A stretch of DNA of 64,000 nucleotides, taken from assembly GCA_965237775.1 (NCBI GenBank), contig OZ250155.1, positions 4,588,001-4,652,000 on the forward strand. The letters run 5' to 3'. The DNA comes from CATOSP01 sp965237775. GTDB taxonomy: Bacteria; Chloroflexota; Dehalococcoidia; Lucifugimonadales; UBA3495. Positions 25,679 to 33,605 of the stretch are shown here, one piece after another. Below the pieces are notes generated by a model. The model was not told the DNA's origin. It saw nothing but the letters and a program-made list of their open reading frames with translations, and ran no database searches. Within the stretch, counting starts at the first letter, position 1. The number at the start of each line of letters is the position of its first letter. The position numbers and the translations under genes are program-made.

Positions 25679-26908
25679 TTAGGCCCCGGGTTGGTCCTGG
25701 TTCGTATTATGCGCGGCCAGGATGGCCTCATCATAAGACATGCTGGCCACTTCTCCACCGCCGACCCGGAAAAAGTGCGCCGCAGGGCCGAAGAATCCGC
25801 CCGCTTGTTCCAAGTCGGTCATGGTAATCAACGTCTGCTGAAAGCGAGTTACTTGCTCCAGCACCCGCCTGCGCCGAGTGGAATCCATCTCAGAAAGCAC
25901 ATCGTCAAGCAACACGATGGGGCCTTCTCCGCGCACCGCTTCGAGAAAGGCCGCTTCGGCCAAACGCAAGGCAAGCGCCATGGTGCGCGCTTGTCCCCGG
26001 GAGGAATAGGCCCGCATATCGACACAGTTTATCAGCAACCCCAGGTCGTCACGATGAGGACCAACGGCCGTCGTCGACGTGGCCCGCTCCCTCTGTTCGG
26101 ACGCGGCCAGGCTTTCCCGGAACATTTCCTGAGTCGCGGCGATGTCCTCTCCCAGCGGGACACTGGGGCGGTATTGGACTAGCAGGTCCTCCGACGCGCC
26201 ACTTAGAAGGCTGTGCCGCTCTTGGCACATCGGCCCAAGTTGCCTCACGGTTTCGCCTCTTCTCCAGGTCAACCATGACCCTTCCCGCACCAATTCATCA
26301 TCCCAGAAGGCCATCTCTTCGGTCCCGGCCCGCCCGTCCCGTAGCATCCTCAGCAATTTGTTCCGCTGTTGAACGACTCTCTGGAACCGTTGCAACGTCT
26401 TCAAGTACGTGGGGTCGGACTGGGAGATCAGGATGTTCAAGTAACGGCGCCGCCCGGAAGGTGGACCGAATACTAGCTGGAGATCGTCGGCTGTAAAGAG
26501 GACCGCGTTAACGATACCCACCAACTCGGCGGCAGTCTTGCGGACCCTGCTCACGCGGATTTCCTTGCGGACCGCAGAGCGGCCGGTCCCGTTGCCGCCG
26601 TTTTCACGCCCAAGGGCATCGCGGCCTGATTGATAGCCCACGTAGATGGATACCCGCTCCCCGGCACGCTCCAAGTCTCCGCTGGCCAGGGCTTGGCCCC
26701 CCTCCCCAGCGGCGCCGAGCCGAACGACTTCGCGTTCATTCTCCGCCCGGAAGGAACGAGCTATGGCCAGCAGGTAGACCGCTTCCAGCAACGTCGTTTT
26801 TCCCTGAGCATTTGCCCCGAAAAACACCACAACGCCCGGGGGCAACGCCAAGTCCAAGTCTTCAAAGCTTCTGAAGTTGGTCAGACTGAGGCGTGAGAGA
26901 TAAGCCAA
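25679..26908 (-). CDS. recF: DNA replication and repair protein RecF
   Basis: 409 residues, somewhat longer than the usual 360. SMC/ABC-type ATPase: Walker A GANAQGKTTLLEA near residue 31, signature YSSRGQARTMALALRL, Walker B GPIVLLDDVLSEMD. It opens with the family start LSRLSLTNFRSFEDLDL. RecF loads RecA at gaps with RecO and RecR. The start codon is TTG at 26908 with AAGGTG eight bases before. It is not next to dnaN or gyrB, the usual partners, but heads an operon with purL and a glycosyltransferase. Confidence 0.95.
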   Translation of the reverse strand: MAYLSRLSLTNFRSFEDLDLALPPGVVVFFGANAQGKTTLLEAVYLLAIARSFRAENEREVVRLGAAGEGGQALASGDLERAGERVSIYVGYQSGRDALGRENGGNGTGRSAVRKEIRVSRVRKTAAELVGIVNAVLFTADDLQLVFGPPSGRRRYLNILISQSDPTYLKTLQRFQRVVQQRNKLLRMLRDGRAGTEEMAFWDDELVREGSWLTWRRGETVRQLGPMCQERHSLLSGASEDLLVQYRPSVPLGEDIAATQEMFRESLAASEQRERATSTTAVGPHRDDLGLLINCVDMRAYSSRGQARTMALALRLAEAAFLEAVRGEGPIVLLDDVLSEMDSTRRRRVLEQVTRFQQTLITMTDLEQAGGFFGPAAHFFRVGGGEVASMSYDEAILAAHNTNQDQPGA

Positions 26909-27015
26909 CGGCTCGACACCTTCTAGTACGCCTGAAACGCGGTCCTATTTTACCAGCAAGGTACAGAATCACGAGGCCGGGACCGGACCAGACCAATCCT
27001 GGAATCCCCGGGGAA

Positions 27016-27795
27016 TTAGCCCTCGGACTCTAGCGATTGGATTTGGTCGGCCAAGTTTTGGGCGGTGGAAACGTCGCCATCGGAGAGACGGAAACACCTG
27101 TCCAGGTATAACTGGGCCAGCATCGAACCTCGCTGGGAGGAGTCCTTGGCAACCACCAACAGACTTGGCACCCGAAATTCCTCGGGCAGGTGGCGGGCAA
27201 GGGTCGTGATTTCCTCGGAGACCTCGTCCACCGTGTTGGCGTCCCAACCTTCCACCGCAAACCGCAAACGGCCCAGCAGGCGCGCAAGCTCGGCCAGTTT
27301 GTCCTTCTCGCTCATCAAGCTGAATAGGACTTCATTAACGTCAAAAGAGCGGTCTTCCTCAGACTCCGGTGTTGGCGGCTCGACGAGGGCTTCCGGTTCC
27401 ACATTTCCCGGCGCGGTAAATCTGCGTTCGCATAGCTCGGAGTAGGCTTGGACCGCTTCAGTGACCGACTCCATCATCCGCGGCAGGTCGAAGGAAAACA
27501 TGCTGTCTACGAAAGCCAGGTCGTCATCCCGCATTCTGCTGAGACGGTCCAGTTCCTCGTAGCTATCCACGGCTTCGGGCAAGGGAGGCATGGCGAAAGC
27601 CGACAGGTCGTTGAGAGGCATGTTGCCCAGGTGGGACGCCAGGAAAGGGGGCACGTACTTGCCCAGGTCCGCCTTGACTGGCAGGATGATCACGTAGGTT
27701 GCGTACACCTTATCCGGCTCGGTGTTGATCCGGAAGTAGATGATTGCATGGCCCTTGGGTTGCTGGGGGTCGCCTCGCTCAAAGGTGAGGTCCAT
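27016..27795 (-). CDS. Conserved hypothetical protein, about 259 residues
   Basis: The likely start is ATG 27795 (MDLTFERGD); an open extension upstream reaches into a tandem-repeat region and looks non-coding. The N-terminal part is beta-rich (HAIIYFRINTEPDKVYATYVIILPV). The middle and C-terminal parts are helical and acidic, with a low-complexity Pro/Glu linker (EALVEPPTPESEEDRS). No signal peptide or membrane helix. I do not recognise the family. It lies between recF and the divergent MaoC pair. Confidence 0.7.
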   Translation of the reverse strand: MDLTFERGDPQQPKGHAIIYFRINTEPDKVYATYVIILPVKADLGKYVPPFLASHLGNMPLNDLSAFAMPPLPEAVDSYEELDRLSRMRDDDLAFVDSMFSFDLPRMMESVTEAVQAYSELCERRFTAPGNVEPEALVEPPTPESEEDRSFDVNEVLFSLMSEKDKLAELARLLGRLRFAVEGWDANTVDEVSEEITTLARHLPEEFRVPSLLVVAKDSSQRGSMLAQLYLDRCFRLSDGDVSTAQNLADQIQSLESEG

Positions 27796-27931
27796 CACAC
27801 TCTCGAAAGCCGAAACTCCATTGGTTGGAGACCTATTATAGGGCATGAGGGATACGGCTACTACAACGTTGGCGGATTGGCAACGCAGCAGGCGCTTTGG
27901 CAACCCAGAATCACTCGCCCATTCAGTCACG

Positions 27932-27973
27932 AACGTTCCATGTCAAACGTTCCATGTCAAACGTTCCATGTTA
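27932..27973. repeat. Three tandem 14-bp repeats in a divergent promoter region
   Basis: AACGTTCCATGTCA is repeated at 27932-27945 and 27946-27959, with AACGTTCCATGTTA at 27960-27973. On the minus strand the array reads TTGACATGGAACG in series, giving two exact TTGACA -35 hexamers. It sits between the divergent 259-residue gene and the MaoC pair and could be a regulator-binding array or overlapping promoters. Confidence 0.85.
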
Positions 27974-28019
27974 AAATGGCTCCCTGAGTCCCCCAACGCT
28001 TCCGCACAGGAGTCGAGAC

Positions 28020-28445
28020 ATGGCCGACGAGAACCTAAAGGAGTTTGTTTATGACCAGGTGGAGATCGGGGAGGAGTTGGGGTCCTACGAATACGTGATG
28101 ACCCAGGAGATGTTGGACACCTTTCGCGCCTCTATCGACGACCCCGAAGCGACCTTTCCAACCCTGGCCGTGAAGCACGACGCCACCGCTTTGAACATGG
28201 TGTACGATGACACTACAGGCGGCGTGAATGCGGGCAACGAGGTGGAGTTCTTCAACCCGCCGATTCCCGGTAAGAAAATATTCGTCACCGGCCGCATCGC
28301 CGACAAGTACCTGCGCCGCGACAAGCCTTACCTGGTTATCGAGGCCACCGCCGTCGACGAGGACGGCCGCCTACTGGAGAGGCTGCGCACATATCAGATG
28401 AAGAAACCCGACGAGGTGGGCAAGAAATGGCAACCGCAAACATAG
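28020..28445 (+). CDS. MaoC-like/hot-dog dehydratase subunit (FAS1-type N-terminal domain)
   Basis: 141 residues of a single hot-dog fold: VYDQVEIGEELGSYEYVMTQEMLDTF, PTLAVKHDATAL, then VEFFNPPIPGKKIFVTGRIADKYLRRDKPYLVIEATAVDEDG. This is the substrate-binding partner type of two-subunit enoyl-CoA hydratases. AGGAG seven bases before the ATG supports the start. Its 3' end overlaps the next gene, and together they probably make a heterodimeric acyl-CoA hydratase. Acyl chain unknown. Confidence 0.85.
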   Translation: MADENLKEFVYDQVEIGEELGSYEYVMTQEMLDTFRASIDDPEATFPTLAVKHDATALNMVYDDTTGGVNAGNEVEFFNPPIPGKKIFVTGRIADKYLRRDKPYLVIEATAVDEDGRLLERLRTYQMKKPDEVGKKWQPQT

Positions 28446-28855
28446 ACGTAGGCGCACATATTCCCTCGGTCACCAAGTCCATCACACAAGACAGCATCGA
28501 CCAGTTCGAGTCCTGCGGGATCCTTGACCGGGAGAACATTCACAACAGCCCGGAATTGGCCCAACGCAGGCTCGGCACGAACTACGCCATCGCCTCAGGC
28601 AGGATGTCTGTGGCATTCGCCGCGGAGTCGATGCGCCGGTTCTTTGGCCCGGAGGTCTTCAACCACACCGGAACAGTCAACTTGAAGTTTCTCCGTCCAG
28701 TCAAGGGCGGCGACACGATAACCGTAACCGGCGCGGTGGCCCACCAGGAAGAAACGCCGGAGGGGGTTTTGGTGAGTGTAGACCTTTTCTGCCAAAACCA
28801 GGATGGAAACCAGACCGCCATCGGGATCGGCACTGCCCTGATGCCTGGCAACTGA
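28427..28855 (+). CDS. MaoC-like dehydratase, catalytic-type hot-dog subunit
   Basis: 142 residues. It overlaps the previous gene by 19 bases. The hot-dog core includes IHNSPELAQRRLGTNYAIASGRMSVAFAAESMRRFFG and NLKFLRPVKGGDTITVTGAVAHQEET, matching MaoC domains; the central helix region holds the HNSPELA-type stretch in place of the classic D-x4-H. With the preceding subunit it is expected to hydrate a trans-2-enoyl-CoA. The reduced hydratase motif leaves open that it is catalytically divergent. Confidence 0.85.
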   Translation: MATANIDVGAHIPSVTKSITQDSIDQFESCGILDRENIHNSPELAQRRLGTNYAIASGRMSVAFAAESMRRFFGPEVFNHTGTVNLKFLRPVKGGDTITVTGAVAHQEETPEGVLVSVDLFCQNQDGNQTAIGIGTALMPGN

Positions 28856-28874
28856 GGCCGGCGGCGCCCAACAC

Positions 28875-29165
28875 ATGACTAACCCACCGACTGTAGAAGA
28901 GCGGATCGCCAATCTCGAAGGTTCATTCGCGCAGATTGCCACCCGTCTGGATCGCGTGGAACAGGACGTGCGCGACCTGCGAAATGAGACGATCGCGGGG
29001 TTCGATCGAATCGAGCTGCGAATTGACCGTGTCGAGGACCACATCGGCCGCGTCGAGGACCACATCGGCCGCGTCGAGCAGCGTATCGACCGTCTTTTCT
29101 ACTGCCTGCTCGGGCTGACCGCGGCCAACGGGGTGTTCATAGTCACCAACCTGCTTCTACGGTAG
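28875..29165 (+). CDS. Small coiled-coil protein with C-terminal membrane helix
   Basis: 96 residues. Near-perfect 7- and 14-residue repeats (RIELRIDRVEDHIGRVEDHIGRVEQRIDRL) form a long coiled coil, followed by a hydrophobic segment (CLLGLTAANGVFIVTNLLL). Two exact 21-bp copies (encoding VEDHIGR) lie at about 29033-29074. Same plan as the 18027-18299 protein: tail-anchored, coil in the cytoplasm, role unknown. It follows the MaoC pair at 19 bases, but the link may be chance. Confidence 0.7.
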   Translation: MTNPPTVEERIANLEGSFAQIATRLDRVEQDVRDLRNETIAGFDRIELRIDRVEDHIGRVEDHIGRVEQRIDRLFYCLLGLTAANGVFIVTNLLLR

Positions 29166-29269
29166 GGTTCCCGCGCCACGGTGGTAAACCGGACCACCAT
29201 CGATCTGGTTGCAACGGGTATAACAATTCATTAAACTCCGATCATAATGCCTATGTTTCGAGGGGTGAT

Positions 29270-29569
29270 ATGGCTGACTCTGAATTCGGCAAGGTTGAGG
29301 TTGACATAGTCTACTGCGTGCCTTGAGGTTACTACCCGGTCGCCTCGTGGCTGGCGACGGAGTTGTGGTCTTCGCAGAACGCGGGAGACGTGGCAATTAA
29401 GATGACTCCCCAGGGTGCGGGCCGCCTTGAGGTCTACCTGAACGGCGAAAAGATCTTCGACCGAAAGGAAGACGAGGGGGGCTACCCCAATTGGCCCAAG
29501 GTCAACGAGTTGAAGATGATCGTGGCAGAGAAGATCTTCGACTTTGAAGATGCCCTGGCCAACGATTAG
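29270..29569 (+). CDS. SelW/Rdx-family selenoprotein with in-frame UGA (selenocysteine)
   Basis: 99 residues if TGA at 29324-29326 is read as selenocysteine. The ATG at 29270 has AGGGGTGAT immediately before. The N-terminus reads VEVDIVYC-VP-U-GYYPVASWLA, the CxxU redox motif of SelW/Rdx proteins with C16 and U19, directly after the first beta strand. The rest matches the thioredoxin-like Rdx fold (EVYLNGEKIFDRKEDEGGYPNW). Ten bases after the UGA a stem-loop can form (29336-29360) at the bacterial SECIS position. Reading it as a broken gene would require a stop exactly at the catalytic Cys. Cytoplasmic thiol/selenol redox protein. Confidence 0.85.
29336..29360 (+). promoter_or_regulatory. Candidate bacterial SECIS element
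   Basis: CCG(G)UCGCC (29336-29344) pairs with GGCGACGG (29353-29360), leaving one bulged G and an eight-base loop UCGUGGCU with an internal GU. The loop lies about 19-26 nt after the UGA, inside the window used by SelB in bacteria. Fold judged by eye. Confidence 0.65.
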
Positions 29570-29600
29570 CAAGCAACCCACGCTGGAACAGCAATCTTGC

Positions 29601-29634
29601 GATGCAGCCCTCGGCCGAGGGCTGCATCTTTCGT
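29601..29634 (+). terminator. Rho-independent terminator after the selenoprotein gene
   Basis: GATGCAGCCCTCGG and CCGAGGGCTGCATC form a perfect 14-bp palindromic stem (29601-29628) followed by TTTC. It lies 32 bases past the selenoprotein stop. An in-frame ATG inside it is not a plausible start for the next gene. Confidence 0.8.
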
Positions 29635-29661
29635 GATATCCACGGTCGCGGAGCTTTGATA

Positions 29662-30363
29662 GTGGCTAACCAAGAACACCTTTCGGTAGTTACATCCGGC
29701 CCAGAAACTTTTGCCGCGTGGCGGGAGCAAAACCCAGACACGGCGTTGGAATTGGAGGGCGCCGACCTATCCCAGGCCGACCTCCAGGGTTGCAAAATTC
29801 GCAAGGCGGACTTGCGAGGCGCAAACCTGTCCTATGCTAACCTTTTTCGCGCCAGCCTGGCCGGAGGCAACCTCACCGGGGCAGACCTGTCATCCGCCAA
29901 CCTAGGGCGGGCAACGCTGACCGCCGCCGACCTTAGCGGGGCCAACTTCACCGGCGCCAACCTCTATTGGGCCGACTTCAAGAGGGCGTGTCTTCACGGC
30001 GCCATCCTCAGCGGAAGCCGCGCGGTAAGGGCCTGCTTCCTGTTTGCAGACCTTACTAACGCCGACGTCAGTTCGGCGACCATGCTCGAGGTCGACCTCC
30101 GAAACACGAACCTGACCAGCGCCAGGTTCCGAGGGGCGAATATGAATGGTGCGGACCTGGACCGCGCGGTCATGACGGGGAGCGACTTCACCAAGGCCAT
30201 GATCCGCGACTCCATGTGGACCGGTACGGACATGCGCGGCGCGAATTTCCACGAAGCGAGTCTGCACCGTTCCGACCTGAGCATGGCGGTTTGGGACGAG
30301 ACCACACGGTTCCCCAAGGGGTTCGATCCTCTGAACACGGGGTACAAGGACGTAAAAGAATAG
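29662..30363 (+). CDS. Pentapeptide-repeat protein
   Basis: About 233 residues from GTG 29662, with GGAG eight bases before; an earlier ATG at 29602 lies inside a terminator. After a short leader, A(D/N)LxxA-type pentapeptides run from about 30 to 215 (LEGADLSQADLQGCKIRKAD, GANLSYANLFRAS and so on), predicting a right-handed quadrilateral beta-helix. The protein is soluble. Some relatives mimic DNA to protect gyrase; most have no known role, and nothing nearby assigns one. Confidence 0.9.
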   Translation: MANQEHLSVVTSGPETFAAWREQNPDTALELEGADLSQADLQGCKIRKADLRGANLSYANLFRASLAGGNLTGADLSSANLGRATLTAADLSGANFTGANLYWADFKRACLHGAILSGSRAVRACFLFADLTNADVSSATMLEVDLRNTNLTSARFRGANMNGADLDRAVMTGSDFTKAMIRDSMWTGTDMRGANFHEASLHRSDLSMAVWDETTRFPKGFDPLNTGYKDVKE

Positions 30364-30410
30364 GCCGGCTGGCGGCCCACCTGTTCAGCGGCAAAGTGTA
30401 GGAGGCTCCG

Positions 30411-31436
30411 GTGCCAGTGATACAGATCTCAGGTGACCGGCGGGGCGTAGGCAAGACCAGCCTGGCCGCAGCGCTTTTGGCCCGGCGCATTTCCGCCGGA
30501 AAGCGCGGGGGCTACTACAAGCCTTTCACCACATGGGATGTTCAAGACCCCGATGTGGCTTTCGTGGAAAATAGCCTTCTCAACGCGCCAACCGCCACGA
30601 CGATCACCCCTCCGGTCCGCCTCCCCGATAGCGCCGGTCCCTCACACGCTGGTTCCTTGGCCGAACAGGTAGGAGATCTCCCAGCGACGCCCGACGTTGC
30701 TGACACCATGATAGTCGAGGGCCCGGACTTGGTGTCTCCCTCGGGGGAGCCTTGGTCACTGCCAGGAGAAGTTGCCAACGGGCTGGGGGCCCAAGTCCTG
30801 CTCGTGCTGGGTTTTAGCAACCAACTCTCAGCAGCCAACACTATTGGTTCGGTCGAGCAATTCGGCAGCCGCCTCTTGGGAATTGTGGTCAACGGCGTCA
30901 CCAGTTTTCGGTCCCGGCAGACCACTGAGGGTTTCCTCGCCGAATTACAGGCAGCCGGGGTGCCAACTCTTGGCCTGCTCCCTGAAGACCGAGGTATGTT
31001 GGCGGTCTCCGTGGGCCAGATCGCCGAGCATTTGGGTGGGCATTGGGTCCAAGACCCGGAAGACACCAGCGTTCTTATTGAAAGATTCCTGATTGGCGGC
31101 AACATCATGGACTCAGGAGCCACGTATTTCGGTAGGTACGCCAACCAGGCTGTTATCACCCGGGCGGAACGCCCCGACATCCAGCTCGCCAGCCTGATGG
31201 AAGACACGCGCTGCCTCGTATTAACCGGCACGGGTGAGCCGACCGACTACATCAAAGCCGAAGCCATGCAGCGCGACGTCCCCCTGATCCGGGTCGAACG
31301 CGACACCCTTTCAACCGTCGAGGCCCTGGCCGGACTCCTGGACAAAGCCACAGCCCACAGCGCCTGGAAGATCAACAGATTCGCCGGGTTGTTGGACCGG
31401 CGCCTCGACATGTCGTCACTGGAACCGCTGCTTTAG
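30411..31436 (+). CDS. BioD-like P-loop plus DRTGG-domain protein (phosphotransacetylase N-terminal type)
   Basis: 341 residues. The P-loop ISGDRRGVGKTSLAAALLARR opens a dethiobiotin-synthetase-like AAA_26 domain (about 1-210: MIVEGPDLVS, VNGVTS). A DRTGG domain follows (about 225-330: GATYFGRYANQAVITRAERPD, then VLTGTGEPTDYI and VPLIRVERDTLSTVE). This is the regulatory half of long phosphate acetyltransferases, without the acetyltransferase domain. Stand-alone versions are thought to sense metabolites. GTG start with GGAGG upstream. Confidence 0.85.
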   Translation: MPVIQISGDRRGVGKTSLAAALLARRISAGKRGGYYKPFTTWDVQDPDVAFVENSLLNAPTATTITPPVRLPDSAGPSHAGSLAEQVGDLPATPDVADTMIVEGPDLVSPSGEPWSLPGEVANGLGAQVLLVLGFSNQLSAANTIGSVEQFGSRLLGIVVNGVTSFRSRQTTEGFLAELQAAGVPTLGLLPEDRGMLAVSVGQIAEHLGGHWVQDPEDTSVLIERFLIGGNIMDSGATYFGRYANQAVITRAERPDIQLASLMEDTRCLVLTGTGEPTDYIKAEAMQRDVPLIRVERDTLSTVEALAGLLDKATAHSAWKINRFAGLLDRRLDMSSLEPLL

Positions 31437-31554
31437 ACCGTTGCCGTGTTGCGCTGAGCTTGACGCCACACCCCCGATGCTCATAAAATAGCCTCACTGG
31501 CCCGTCACGGCGCGGGCATCGCAGCCGTGGAATTGCCAGCCGCAGGAGGATCAA

Positions 31555-31911
31555 ATGGCCATCACGATGGACGGTGTAGAGTTAGGCGTAACGATCAGCG
31601 AAAAAGCCGCGGACAAGATTAGATATTTCGCCTCTAAAGACGGACTTGGAGACAACGTAGGGCTGCGGGTGGCCGTGAAGGGCGGCGGATGTTCCGGGTT
31701 GACCTACGACCTACAGATCACCGACCAACAGTTGGAGACTGACAAAGTCGTCGAGCAGTATGGTATCAAAGTAATGGTGGACAAGAAGAGCTTCATCTAC
31801 CTTGTCGGGACTGAGTTGGAATTCTCGGACGGACTGAACGGCAAGGGCTTCGTCTTCACCAATCCCAATGCCAAGAAGTCCTGCGGCTGCGGGACGTCAT
31901 TTAGCGTTTAG
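31555..31911 (+). CDS. A-type iron-sulfur cluster carrier (IscA/ErpA/HesB family)
   Basis: 118 residues. The three cluster-binding cysteines are present: C46 in GGGCSGL and C110, C112 in the C-terminal SCGCG motif. VTISEKAADKIRYFASK at the start and GKGFVFTNPNAKKSC near the end are family signatures. It delivers Fe-S clusters to apoproteins. AGGAGG five bases before the ATG. It is followed at 84 bases by the YgfZ-type gene, a functional link because YgfZ supports Fe-S enzyme maturation. Confidence 0.95.
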   Translation: MAITMDGVELGVTISEKAADKIRYFASKDGLGDNVGLRVAVKGGGCSGLTYDLQITDQQLETDKVVEQYGIKVMVDKKSFIYLVGTELEFSDGLNGKGFVFTNPNAKKSCGCGTSFSV

Positions 31912-31936
31912 CCCCCACTTACCTATGCCCGACGAG

Positions 31937-31968
31937 AGCGCCGCCTTTGCTGGTGTGAAGGCGGCGCT
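31937..31968 (+). terminator. Hairpin terminator after the iron-sulfur carrier gene
   Basis: AGCGCCGCCTT and AAGGCGGCGCT form a perfect 11-bp stem with a ten-base loop, followed by TCTTGCG. The weak T-run may allow partial read-through into the next gene. Confidence 0.65.
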
Positions 31969-31995
31969 TCTTGCGTTCCGGCACCGGAGACAGAT

Positions 31996-33009
31996 ATGAG
32001 CACACAAGCAGTCTATTCCGACCTCACGGCTGAGTACGACGCAGTATCAACCGCCGCAGGCCTACACGACGCCTCATACGTTGGCCGGCTCAAGGCCACG
32101 GGTGAGGACACCCTGGACCTGCTAAACCGCTTGTCCACCAACAAGGTTATCGACCTGGAGACCGGCCAGGGCGCGCCGACCATTCTCACAACAGACAGAG
32201 GCCGCATCCTGGACCTGATCGGCGTGGTCAACCTGGACGATCACGTGTTGCTGATCACCAGCCCCGGCTGCCAGGAAAGAGTGATTGAGTTCCTGGACAA
32301 ATACACCATCATGGAGGACCTGGTTGTCGAAGACGTAACGCTCGAATCCGCCATGTTCTCGGTGATGGGGCCAACCAGCCAAGCGGCGGTCGAGGCGGCC
32401 GCCGGTACCGGGCTCGACGGCCTCGGCCCGTACCACAATATTCGGGCGGAAATCGGGGGTGAGAGCGCGACAGTCGTTTACAGACCGATGGGCGAACTTC
32501 CCAGTTTCGACATCCTGGTCTCACCCGAGGCGGCAACCGCGGTCTGGGAACGGCTGCTGGCAGACGGCATCGCACCCGTTGGAAGTGAAGCAGTCGAGAT
32601 CGCGAGAATCAAAAACGCGGTGCCAGCATTTGGGCCTGAAATGGGGGAGCCATACAACCCGCTGGAGGCCGGCCTAATCGGCTCCATCGACTTCGCTAAG
32701 GGATGCTACATCGGCCAAGAGGTCATCGCCCGGTTGGACACCTACCAGCGCGTACAGAAATATCTGGTGACCCTGACGTTCCCGCCAGAAGCGCAAGTCG
32801 ACGCCGGTTCGACTCTCGCTAGGGATGGGAAACAGGTGGGTTCGGTGACCTCTGTGACACGCCTGCCGGATGGCGAACAATTGATCGGCCTGGGATACGT
32901 GAGAAAGGCCAGCGCGGAGGCGGGTGTGCGGCTGGAACTAGAGGAGCCTGCAACTGGCTGGGCCGAAGTCCGGGACTTGCCTCAACTATTTGGACCAGGG
33001 CAAGACTAA
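31996..33009 (+). CDS. ygfZ: YgfZ/GcvT-fold folate-binding protein
   Basis: 337 residues. It has the aminomethyltransferase-type three-domain fold without glycine-cleavage motifs. The YgfZ signature KGCYIGQEVIARL is at about 235-247, with the conserved Cys. YgfZ binds folate and helps maintain certain Fe-S enzymes such as MiaB. GGAG six bases before the ATG. Its place right after an A-type Fe-S carrier fits that role and separates it from the real gcvT at 54972-56072. Confidence 0.9.
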   Translation: MSTQAVYSDLTAEYDAVSTAAGLHDASYVGRLKATGEDTLDLLNRLSTNKVIDLETGQGAPTILTTDRGRILDLIGVVNLDDHVLLITSPGCQERVIEFLDKYTIMEDLVVEDVTLESAMFSVMGPTSQAAVEAAAGTGLDGLGPYHNIRAEIGGESATVVYRPMGELPSFDILVSPEAATAVWERLLADGIAPVGSEAVEIARIKNAVPAFGPEMGEPYNPLEAGLIGSIDFAKGCYIGQEVIARLDTYQRVQKYLVTLTFPPEAQVDAGSTLARDGKQVGSVTSVTRLPDGEQLIGLGYVRKASAEAGVRLELEEPATGWAEVRDLPQLFGPGQD

Positions 33010-33023
33010 ACAAGAAATGGCGA

Positions 33024-33605
33024 TCAAGCCGCGTCCGCGACCTCAATCTTCCCTTCCGGGGTGGCCACCATCAATGCGGAGAACTGGTAGCCTCGACGGC
33101 GCAGCTCCTCTCCTCCGCCTTCGCAGCGGTCCAGCAGCGCCATAACCTTTACGACCTCGCAACCAGCGTCTTCAGCCGCGTTTATGGCCTGGAATAGCGA
33201 CCCGCCAGTCGTGCAGGCATCGTCGACTATTGCCACCTTGATTCCGCAGGTCAGCGGACCCTCGATGAGTTGACCTGTGCCGTGTTCCTTAGCCTCTTTT
33301 CGAACGATGAAACCGGATATCGCGCCGCCCGCCATGTAGCTCGCCATGGCAACGGACGCCACGATCGGGTCCGCCCCGAGAGTAGGCCCACCCACCGCCG
33401 CCGCCCCGGCAGCGGTGAGTACAGGCACAAGCGCTTGTCCGATAAGGTACGAGCCTTCAGGATCGAGGCTCAGCAACCGCCCGTCGAAGTAGTAGCCAGA
33501 CTTTCTACCCGATGACAGGGTGAATTCTCCATAGGTCAGAGCGCCCTTTTCCAGGGCGAGTTCCAGCAACCGGCTCACGGTTCCTCCCAATTCTTCACCT
33601 CTCAT
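33024..33605 (-). CDS. pyrE: Orotate phosphoribosyltransferase
   Basis: 193 residues from ATG 33605, which overlaps the nadD stop as ATGA. The PRPP-binding loop VAIVDDACTTGGSLFQA is diagnostic of type I phosphoribosyltransferases. TLSSGRKSGYYFDGRLLSL at the N-terminus and FIVRKEAKEHGTGQLIEG (dimer-loop Lys) identify PyrE. It makes orotidine 5'-phosphate from orotate and PRPP in pyrimidine synthesis. Translationally coupled to nadD; no other pyr gene is close. Confidence 0.95.
   Translation of the reverse strand: MRGEELGGTVSRLLELALEKGALTYGEFTLSSGRKSGYYFDGRLLSLDPEGSYLIGQALVPVLTAAGAAAVGGPTLGADPIVASVAMASYMAGGAISGFIVRKEAKEHGTGQLIEGPLTCGIKVAIVDDACTTGGSLFQAINAAEDAGCEVVKVMALLDRCEGGGEELRRRGYQFSALMVATPEGKIEVADAA

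Noticed and set aside
27932..27973. CRISPR array
   Set aside because: The three 14-bp units are directly adjacent without spacers, and no cas gene is present.
29363..29569. Short separate 69-codon gene
   Set aside because: It is the downstream part of the selenoprotein, in the same frame, and its ATG has no ribosome site and begins mid-domain.
29602..29661. ATG 29602 as start of the pentapeptide gene
   Set aside because: It lies inside the palindromic terminator; GTG 29662 has a proper GGAG.
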